From Affinundibacterium seohonense (GTDB lineage: Bacteria > Pseudomonadota > Gammaproteobacteria > Burkholderiales > Burkholderiaceae_D): DNA of 64,000 nucleotides. Numbering within the stretch: position 1 is the first letter of the stretch; every line of letters starts with the position of its first letter. The stretch lies in assembly GCF_014284305.1 (NCBI RefSeq), contig NZ_JACOFW010000012.1:62001-126000 (forward strand). The letters are read 5' to 3'. The position numbers were made by a program, and so were the translations under genes. The notes under the pieces were generated by a model. That model saw only the letters and a list, made by a program, of their open reading frames with translations, was not told where the DNA came from and made no database searches. This document shows positions 7,783-14,477 of the stretch, piece after piece.

Positions 7783-10473
7783 ATGAAACATCAACAGCAA
7801 AGCTGGAATGCAGTCCCCAAAAAACTTACAGCAGCAACTTGGTCTGCACTAGGCGTCATGGCGATCTTGAGTGTCGCAAACGGCAATGCCATCGCACAAA
7901 CGCAGACTGAAGAAGTCGCCGTACAAAAAGTTGAAATTACGGGTTCATCGATCAAAAGAATTAATGCAGAGACAGCTTTGCCTGTACAAGTTATTAGTCG
8001 TCAAGATATTGCCAAAACTGGTGCAACGACAGCAGAACAATTGCTAAGCACGCTGACGGCTAACACCGGTTACACCCAAGAGTCCGCAAGTATTAGTGAC
8101 AAACCTGGTTCCAGTGGCTTATCTGGCGCTAACTTACGTGGCCTTGGCGTTTCGTCGACACTAGTCTTGTTGAACGGTCGCCGTATGGCCGCTTTCGCCT
8201 TCGGCGGCGAAGGAACCGACTTGAACTCCATTCCTTTATCGGCGATTGATCGCGTTGAAGTATTGAAGGATGGCGCATCTGCTGTGTATGGTGCGGATGC
8301 CGTTGGTGGCGTCATCAACTTCATTACGCGCAAAGACTTCAGAGGTTTTGAAGCGAGCGTCAGTGGCATGCGTACAGCGGAAGGTGGCGGTGGTGACACG
8401 GCGCTGAGCTTGCTCGCGGGATTCGGAAATATCAATAATGATGGCTACAACTTTTTCGCTAGTTTGCAGCACAAAAAAAATGATCAATTGCGCACATCAC
8501 AACGCGACTTCGCGGTCAGTGCGTGGCGTCCATTAGAAGCTCGCGGTTATCCTGACAACTTCACTTCAGCAAACACATTCCCAGCTGGCATCTACTCAGT
8601 ATCCCCAAGCCGTTATTTGGGCAATCCAAGTGCGCCAGATTGCGCAGGACCATCAAGTATCTTGATCGCCGGCGCTTGCCGTTTCGACTACCAAGCGGCA
8701 GCTGACGTTTATCCGGAATCACAAAAAACGAATTTAATCACACGTGGTACTTTCGCAATCAATTCTGACCACACCCTGATCGCAGAATTTACCGCCTCCA
8801 AAAACGATGCCAAGTATCGCTTGTCACCAACTGGCGTTAATGGCGCTCAAGGAACCCGCAGCAGCGCATGGACTTATCCTGCTGGCGGCCCATTCTATCC
8901 AAAAACTTACGTCAACTCTGCTGGACAAACGGTGGCGACTGACGGCAAACCTTTCAATGTCCGCATCCGCTTGACACCAGGTGGTGCACGCACGAATGGC
9001 CAAGAATCAGAACAACAGCGTTTGTTGTTGGGCGCGGAAGGTGTCATCGCAGGTTGGGATTACAACACAGCTTACGCCCACTCTGTTTCAGAAAATACGC
9101 AAACGCTCACCAACGGTTACTACGATAGAGCACTGCTCTTAGCTGCATTCAAAACGGGCAAAATCAATCCGTTTGGCGCCCAAAGTGCAGAAGGTCAGGC
9201 TCTATTGGATTCAGCAGAACGTAACATCGACGGTCGCAAAGGCAAGTCAACTACGGATGTGTTTGACGCACGCTTTACCCGTGAAATCGCGCAACTTGAT
9301 GCGGGCGCTGTCGGCATGGCGACAGGTATCGAATTCCGTCGTGAAAAATTGGAAGATAACTCTTCTGATGAAATTTTGGCAGGCACAATCTATTCCACAT
9401 CCAAATCACGTCGTGTTTCTGAATCACGCGACGTGAAAGCTATCTTCGCTGAATTCGATGTCCCGTTGACGAAAGAATTGAATGCGCAGATGGCGATACG
9501 TCACGACTCTTACGGCGGCAATATCGGCAGCTCGACGAATCCTAAATTGGCATTGCGCTACCAACCAAGTAAGGATCTCTTGTTCCGTGCTTCTTTCGGT
9601 ACAGGCTTCCGTGCTCCGACGATGAAAGACTTAGACCCATCTACGGTTGAGACCTCAACTGGTGGCTTGTATTTCGATACGATAGGCTGTACGAAATTCA
9701 AGTCACAATGCTATAGCGATCAAATTCCAACAACAGAAGCTGGCAATGCCAATCTAAAACCAGAAAAATCCAAGCAATTCTCGATGGGTGTTGTCTGGGA
9801 ACCATTAGCTGCATTCTCTGCAGCGATCGATTACTGGAGCGTGCGTAAGACGGATGTGATTAAGTTTGCACCAGAAACCTTGATCGATACCGATCCTGAA
9901 TTCGTAGAAAAATCGATTACCCGCGACAGCGATGGTTTCATTGAAAACTGGGCATTGACTGCGCAAAACCAAGGTAAAGAAACCAAGAGTGGTATCGATT
10001 TAAATTTTGCTTATCGCACCAAGTTCGATGGCATGGGCAAAGTGACGACGCGCTTGTCGGGCACCTTGATGACAAAGAGCGAGCAACAATTCTCTGCCAA
10101 CTCCAAAGTGTTTGATAATTTGGGCAAATGGGGCTTTGAATATGTGACACCAAAATGGCGCCATCGTTTAAGTGCTGATTGGGACATTGGTAACTGGGGT
10201 ATGACGATCGCAAACAGTTTCCAATTGCATCATGAAGATCAGCAATTAGATCCAAGTGGGAAGCGTCCAACAGTTGCCTCCTATAGCTTGTGGGATTTGC
10301 AAGCTGGTTACTATGGCTTCAAAGGTTTGAAGATTACAGGTGGGGTCTTGAATGTGTTGAATACCAAGCCACCATTCTCGAATCAAACGCTCACCTACTT
10401 CGCGGGCTTTGATTCCACCTACGTTGATCCACGTGGTCGCTCATACTATGTACGCTTGAATTATGCATTTTAA
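7783..10473 (+). CDS. TonB-dependent outer-membrane receptor
   Basis: This is a 22-strand-barrel outer-membrane importer powered by TonB. I start at ATG 7783 because GAGGAG (7768-7773) precedes it by nine bases; a longer frame from 7711 is not supported. A signal peptide of about 39 residues ends in NAIAQ. The TonB box region is near VQKVEITGSSI, the plug domain follows (about 55-165, with NLRGLGVSSTLVLLNGRRM and ASAVYGADAVGGVINFITRK), then the barrel, ending with the terminal Phe expected of barrel proteins. The length of 896 residues and the GSSIKR opening resemble the receptors that oligotrophic proteobacteria use for peptides or glycans rather than siderophores. It lies between rpiR and an exported cyanophycinase gene, which suggests uptake of cyanophycin fragments; that is inference. 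Confidence 0.92.
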   Translation: MKHQQQSWNAVPKKLTAATWSALGVMAILSVANGNAIAQTQTEEVAVQKVEITGSSIKRINAETALPVQVISRQDIAKTGATTAEQLLSTLTANTGYTQESASISDKPGSSGLSGANLRGLGVSSTLVLLNGRRMAAFAFGGEGTDLNSIPLSAIDRVEVLKDGASAVYGADAVGGVINFITRKDFRGFEASVSGMRTAEGGGGDTALSLLAGFGNINNDGYNFFASLQHKKNDQLRTSQRDFAVSAWRPLEARGYPDNFTSANTFPAGIYSVSPSRYLGNPSAPDCAGPSSILIAGACRFDYQAAADVYPESQKTNLITRGTFAINSDHTLIAEFTASKNDAKYRLSPTGVNGAQGTRSSAWTYPAGGPFYPKTYVNSAGQTVATDGKPFNVRIRLTPGGARTNGQESEQQRLLLGAEGVIAGWDYNTAYAHSVSENTQTLTNGYYDRALLLAAFKTGKINPFGAQSAEGQALLDSAERNIDGRKGKSTTDVFDARFTREIAQLDAGAVGMATGIEFRREKLEDNSSDEILAGTIYSTSKSRRVSESRDVKAIFAEFDVPLTKELNAQMAIRHDSYGGNIGSSTNPKLALRYQPSKDLLFRASFGTGFRAPTMKDLDPSTVETSTGGLYFDTIGCTKFKSQCYSDQIPTTEAGNANLKPEKSKQFSMGVVWEPLAAFSAAIDYWSVRKTDVIKFAPETLIDTDPEFVEKSITRDSDGFIENWALTAQNQGKETKSGIDLNFAYRTKFDGMGKVTTRLSGTLMTKSEQQFSANSKVFDNLGKWGFEYVTPKWRHRLSADWDIGNWGMTIANSFQLHHEDQQLDPSGKRPTVASYSLWDLQAGYYGFKGLKITGGVLNVLNTKPPFSNQTLTYFAGFDSTYVDPRGRSYYVRLNYAF

Positions 10474-10499
10474 TGCAGCGTAAGAAATGAGGCAGTAAA

Positions 10500-10529
10500 A
10501 CGAGAGAGAAGCCTGCGCTTCTCTCTCGT
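10500..10529. other. Perfect 12-bp hairpin after the TonB receptor gene
   Basis: ACGAGAGAGAAG (10500-10511) pairs without mismatch with CTTCTCTCTCGT (10518-10529) around a six-base loop. No T run follows on the plus strand, whereas TTTTA follows it on the minus strand. It could be an RNA-stabilising 3' stem for the receptor mRNA or part of a terminator/attenuator pair with the next hairpin. Confidence 0.6.
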
Positions 10530-10569
10530 GACCTATGGTTGATTTCTTGTGCGGTAATTCCCCGCATTT

Positions 10570-10603
10570 GGGGTAGCATCTCTAGATTGTTACCCCTTTT
10601 TTT
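10570..10603 (+). terminator. Terminator or attenuator just upstream of the cyanophycinase gene
   Basis: GGGGTA (10570-10575) pairs with TACCCC (10591-10596), followed by seven T. The T run ends only about 24 bases before the cyanophycinase ATG, so there is little room for an independent promoter downstream. Partial read-through from the receptor gene, or regulated attenuation, is a reasonable inference. Confidence 0.55.
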
Positions 10604-10626
10604 ATTTGTCTTCTCTTCGAACCAAG

Positions 10627-11931
10627 ATGACTTCTACCTCGCCATTTTCAACAAAAATCCTGCTCGCCGGTGCGATCGCTCTCAGCCTCTTTTTAACCAA
10701 CCTCGCAAGCAATCTATCCGCAGTCGAATTGCCTACAGATCCACGCCATGCAGACGATAAAGTCCAAGGTTCCTTGGTAATCATTGGTGGCGCCCTGCGT
10801 AATGACAATGCTGCTGTATGGCAAAGCATCGTCAAAGAAGCAGGCGGACAAGGGAGCAAAATCGCCATTATTCCCTCCGCGTCAGCCAACCCACAGCGGG
10901 CTGCAGAATTTGCTGCAGCGGCGCTCAATCAGCACGGTGCTGACGCTTTCATCGTTCCCTTGTCGACGAAATATACTGACGTCGATCCCTCGAAGGCCCC
11001 TCATAAAATACGAAAAGACCCACATTGGCTAGAGCAAATACGACAAGCGAAAGCCGTCTATTTTACGGGCGGAGATCAGGCCAAAATCACTGCGGCCTTG
11101 CGTGAAGACAATGGTCAGCCTAGCCCGATGCTTGAAGCGATTTGGGCCCTTTATCGTCACGGTGGAGTCATCGCGGGAACCAGTGCTGGTGCAGCCATCA
11201 TGAGTACGACGATGTTTAACAACGCAAAAGGTGTACTCGACACATTGAAACTGGGTGTCAAAGATGGCGATGAAATCGCAGACGGCCTAGGCTTCGTAGG
11301 GCCACAAGTTTTCATCGATCAACATTTGATCATTCGTGGACGATTTGCCCGCATGTTACCCGTCATGCTGAGCAAGTCCTATCAACTGGGGCTGGGTATA
11401 GACGAAAATACGGCATTACTGGTGCGCCAGCAAAATGAAGTCGAAATTATCGGTTACAAGGGCGCCATTCTTTTTGATTTGAGTAACACAACAACGAACC
11501 CTAACTTTACCGAATTCAATCTACAAAACGCACGCATCTCCTATTTATCACACGGCGATCGATTCAACATTCATACCAAGCAAATCAAACCAGCCGCTGA
11601 CAAAAGTCGCGTCGACTCTGTGCGATCTGAAGATACCGATCAAGCACCGACATTTCATCCAAATATTCTGGCAAATACTGCGGTCGTCGAGTTGATGTCG
11701 CAGCTAATGGAAAGCTCTCACCAGACTGCAAAAGGTTTGGCGTTTAGCGATCATCGAGGATCGAAACCCCAATTGGGCTTTGAATTTACTTTTACAAAAA
11801 TGCCTGACAGTAGCGCCTACTTTTCCAGCGTAACAGGTTCGGAGGCATTTACCTTGATTCGACTCAGGCTCGATGTAGTCCCAATTACGATGGCCAATCG
11901 ACTGTATCAAGCGATGCCAAGCCAACGCTAA
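10627..11931 (+). CDS. cphE: Exported cyanophycinase (peptidase family S51)
   Basis: Cyanophycinase is a serine hydrolase that cuts cyanophycin into beta-Asp-Arg dipeptides. Seen: the opening strand GSLVIIGGALRND (about residues 48-60), FTGGDQ (about 146), the nucleophile elbow GTSAGAAIMS (Ser near 185), DQHLIIRGRFARM (about 231) and GIDENTALLV. From ATG 10627 the N-terminus is a signal peptide (KILLAGAIALSLFLTNLAS), which marks the exported CphE-like group rather than the cytoplasmic CphB of cyanobacteria. About 434 residues, with a C-terminal extension of roughly 130 residues past the core that I do not recognise. An upstream TTG at 10606 is less likely. No cyanophycin synthetase is in the window, so this looks like scavenging. 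The gene symbol follows the exported family. Confidence 0.9.
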   Translation: MTSTSPFSTKILLAGAIALSLFLTNLASNLSAVELPTDPRHADDKVQGSLVIIGGALRNDNAAVWQSIVKEAGGQGSKIAIIPSASANPQRAAEFAAAALNQHGADAFIVPLSTKYTDVDPSKAPHKIRKDPHWLEQIRQAKAVYFTGGDQAKITAALREDNGQPSPMLEAIWALYRHGGVIAGTSAGAAIMSTTMFNNAKGVLDTLKLGVKDGDEIADGLGFVGPQVFIDQHLIIRGRFARMLPVMLSKSYQLGLGIDENTALLVRQQNEVEIIGYKGAILFDLSNTTTNPNFTEFNLQNARISYLSHGDRFNIHTKQIKPAADKSRVDSVRSEDTDQAPTFHPNILANTAVVELMSQLMESSHQTAKGLAFSDHRGSKPQLGFEFTFTKMPDSSAYFSSVTGSEAFTLIRLRLDVVPITMANRLYQAMPSQR

Positions 11932-12087
11932 GAATCTGCAAACATACGAGTCACGTTCAGCAAGGCGTTTCCTTTATATTACTTTTTTGTTGTATTTTTT
12001 ACTGTTTTGGCGAATGTCGCGAATAAGCATTCCACGATACCCAGTAACTTGATTTAAGCTCCATTCAATCAAATCAAGAAGGTCACT

Positions 12088-12552
12088 ATGGATAATGGGC
12101 TAGCAAACCAAACGTTCGATACCAATCGGAAAGTCAATCTCCTACTGAGCCGCTATGGAGAGAGTCATCAACACCCGACGAATGAAAAAATTCACTTCGT
12201 CTGTGTGCCAGTCATTATGTGGACAGTCCTTGCCTTAGCTTGGAGTTTGCACCCCGTTTTGGCATTGTCGCTGACAGGCCTCGCCTTAATTTACTATGCG
12301 AGTCTGTCGATAGGATTTGCGATTGGTATGAGTATGATGGCTGCCGTCATGATTGGTATTTTACACAGCATGCCACAAGACCTGATTTTGACAGTCGCGG
12401 TTGTAGCCTTCGTTATTGCATGGATTTTTCAATTTATTGGACACAAAATCGAAGGGAAGAAGCCATCCTTTTTTGAAGACTTACAATTTCTCTTAATCGG
12501 CCCTCTTTTTGTGATCGGCTTTTTATATCGACGTTGGAAATTGCCATACTAG
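12088..12552 (+). CDS. DUF962 / Mpo1-like membrane protein
   Basis: This small integral membrane protein of the DUF962 (YGL010w/Mpo1-like) family has 154 residues. Yeast Mpo1 is a dioxygenase of fatty-acid alpha-oxidation; the bacterial function is not established. Seen: the N-terminal motif YGESHQHPTNEKIHFVCVP with conserved histidines, three to four hydrophobic segments, and the C-terminal family motif FQFIGHKIEGKKPSFFEDL followed by FLLIGPLFVI. The histidines in these two motifs would be the metal ligands if the activity is shared. The start at ATG 12088 has AAGGTC about five bases upstream. It is a single gene ending at a strong bidirectional terminator. Confidence 0.9.
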   Translation: MDNGLANQTFDTNRKVNLLLSRYGESHQHPTNEKIHFVCVPVIMWTVLALAWSLHPVLALSLTGLALIYYASLSIGFAIGMSMMAAVMIGILHSMPQDLILTVAVVAFVIAWIFQFIGHKIEGKKPSFFEDLQFLLIGPLFVIGFLYRRWKLPY

Positions 12553-12578
12553 TGTTTCGAAAAAGCATCTATTCAAAC

Positions 12579-12609
12579 AAAAAACGCGCTCTTCCAAGCG
12601 CGTTTTTTT
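12579..12609. terminator. Bidirectional terminator
   Basis: AAAACGCGCT (12581-12590) pairs with AGCGCGTTTT (12597-12606) around CTTCCA, with A and T runs on both sides. It lies between the convergent DUF962 and TonB-C genes. Confidence 0.85.
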
Positions 12610-12673
12610 GTGCCCTAACAAGTTTAACTAGTCTACTCAGTCACTTGTATAGCATCGATAGGCCAGCACCAAA

Positions 12674-13006
12674 TTATGACAAGCTCCAGACGTGCTCTAA
12701 TTTTGCCCAAGCTTGTTGCGCCTTACCATCTTTAACAGCTGGCTTAAATTTGCATGAGGAATAAATCTTTACCGCAGCCTTGTCTAGTGTTTTGGAACCA
12801 CTAGACTGTTCGACCTTGGAGTCAACTACGTTGCCATCGGCACCGACCAAAACTGATAACATCACGGTACCCGTTTCTTCATTCATCAAAGATGATTTTG
12901 GATAAACAGCTTTCTCACAAGTTTGCTTCTCTACCAAAGGAACTTCAGCAGCATTCACGGCCAATACGGAACTTAATAAAGCAACTGTTAACAAGATTTT
13001 TTTCAT
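12674..13006 (-). CDS. Secreted TonB C-terminal-domain protein
   Basis: This is a short periplasmic protein made of a signal peptide plus one TonB-C-like domain. From ATG 13006 it begins MKKILLTVALLSSVLAVNA, a cleavable signal; a 12-residue longer start at 13042 is possible but adds nothing. The domain shows the family signature YPKSSLMNEETGTVMLSVLVGADGNVVD, then SKVEQSSGSKTLDKAAVKIYSSCKFKPAVKDG written here in parts: SSGSKTLDKAAV and CKFKPAVKDGK. Two cysteines (near residues 31 and 84) could form a disulfide. It lacks the membrane anchor and proline-rich spacer of true TonB, and no ExbB/ExbD genes are near, so it is unlikely to energise receptors. Its role is unknown. Confidence 0.85.
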   Translation of the reverse strand: MKKILLTVALLSSVLAVNAAEVPLVEKQTCEKAVYPKSSLMNEETGTVMLSVLVGADGNVVDSKVEQSSGSKTLDKAAVKIYSSCKFKPAVKDGKAQQAWAKLEHVWSLS

Positions 13007-13188
13007 AGTCAGATCATGGAAATTAGATTGAATTTTGCCCATGAGGTAATCGATTTAAAGAATTAAATTGCCGCATGGAAAGAAACGACATTCTAAATCG
13101 TTTTTTTCCACAAGGCAACTACTTTGCGTAAAATTTAATCAGTATATTTTGCCTTATGTAAATATATTCTCTCGCAACAGACGTAAAA

Positions 13189-13224
13189 AAGCCGAACATG
13201 TTTTGCAACATGTTCGGCAAAAAA
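13189..13224 (-). terminator. Strong orphan terminator reading leftward
   Basis: GCCGAACATGTT (13191-13202) pairs perfectly with AACATGTTCGGC (13207-13218) around TTGC. On the minus strand the stem is followed by TTTTTT. No protein gene precedes it on that strand for about 1.2 kb, so it may end an unannotated RNA. Confidence 0.65.
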
Positions 13225-13340
13225 TCATTACATGCCTGGGAAGCAGTGGATCATTCTGACTCAAAGAATCGCTTCCTTCAATTAAGAGCTAAGGTGCTGC
13301 CTTGTGGGAAGCATCTTCAGCACTAACATTAGGAGATCCA

Positions 13341-13391
13341 AATGAAGACGAAACAATCCCACGTAATGATCACAACAAGACTTTATTCGTA
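13341..13391 (+). CDS. Possible 16-residue small open reading frame
   Basis: The frame MKTKQSHVMITTRLYS is preceded by AGGAG with a spacing of about six bases, a better ribosome site than many real genes in this window have. It sits directly downstream of a GTGCTG/CAGCAC hairpin. I recognise no family, and a chance match is quite possible in 1.5 kb of non-coding DNA. Confidence 0.2.
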
Positions 13392-14388
13392 GGTCGCGTT
13401 TAGATTGACATCTGTGAAAGCTAGCTTCGCTCTCAACGTAATGTGTTAACACTGTCCTGCGGTCGGTGTCGCTAACAAAACATCCTCACCACAGTCATAA
13501 TTACAAGCTAGCGTCTGAAATATCCTATCTCGCAAACCCCACACAAACGGTAGTAACTTAAACCTTGTTTCACCTCCCTTGGAAAAAACAAGCCTCAAGC
13601 AAAGACAACCTATCTTATAAATATATTTAATAAATATCAATGGTGTATTCGATAAAATGCGTGGATGAAAGACAATTAGATGAAAAAAAAGAGTAAATTT
13701 TGGCAAGGTAATGAAATATGAAATTTTGCTCGGAAGTGAAATTCAAAGCCCAAACAAAATTCTAAATTCCGTGGCGAATTGGCGAATTTCCCATATAAAT
13801 CATAGGCATTGATATCATTTTGTTCGGTTAATCAAGAAAAGAAAATCTTAATTAGCTACTTATTTAGCTGCAATCGAGGAAAAAATACTAACACCAAGCT
13901 CTGCATACACTAAATAGAAAATCGGTGAGAAGCCAAGTTCGAAGTTTTAAGTGAAATTAAGCCAATTTTGCAATTGTCATAGAGCGTGGTTCAGTATATT
14001 TGACACCTCAATTACTCTTTTGAAATGAATGCGTTTCAACTCTCGACTTCATCGTCAGATTTCCACTTGTCACTTTCATTTTCCTAGCAAATTCATAGCC
14101 TCGCTGCTGTAGTACCGCTACTTGCTTATTTTTGCTTGTAGCAAGTTGGCATCTTTTTTGGGCTTCTTGGTGACTGTAGGCGGTCTAAATAATCAAGAGA
14201 CACTGCAATCTGGCATCCGATGGGGGCGTGCTTTTTATGATCGCTGCCAGCACAGCGTGATTTTTTGCGACTTTCCTTGGTTGCCTAATTTCCGAACTGC
14301 GCAAAAAATCTAAACATTGATACTAGACTCTCGATTTATCGAAATAGATACTCTAATTATCAAACCGCAGTCACATCGTTCAAATAAA

Positions 14389-14452
14389 AAAACGGACATG
14401 CGAATTGCATGTCCGTTTTTTTGCAAACTCACATGTCGTTTTGCGACATGTG
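14389..14452 (-). terminator. Double hairpin ending the gcv operon
   Basis: Reading leftward after the gcvP stop, a first stem pairs CACATGTCG (14430-14438) with CGACATGTG (14444-14452). The second pairs AACGGACATGC (14391-14401) with GCATGTCCGTT (14407-14417) and is followed by a T run. The second is a textbook terminator. Confidence 0.85.
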
Positions 14453-14477
14453 AAGGCACTCATTTTAAGAACTAAGC

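Larger units (their letters stand above)
13007..14477. other. 1.5 kb AT-rich intergenic region with hairpins, no convincing protein gene
   Basis: The open frames here are short, lack recognisable domains and mostly lack ribosome sites. Structured parts: a hairpin GGAAGC...GCTTCC near 13239-13276; GTGCTG (13294-13299) with CAGCAC (13318-13323); a 16-codon frame at 13341-13391 behind AGGAG; a minus-strand terminator at 13189-13224; a stem ACTTGCT/AGCAAGT near 14119-14145; and two hairpins at 14389-14452 that end the gcv operon. The region could carry a small RNA or be the remains of decayed genes. Confidence 0.6.

Noticed and set aside
12674-13006. A genuine TonB energy transducer
   Set aside because: It has a cleavable signal peptide rather than a membrane anchor, no proline-rich spacer, and no exbB/exbD nearby.
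13446-13706. 86-residue minus-strand frame in the intergenic region upstream of the orphan terminator
   Set aside because: No recognisable domain, no ribosome site, and a composition typical of AT-rich non-coding DNA.
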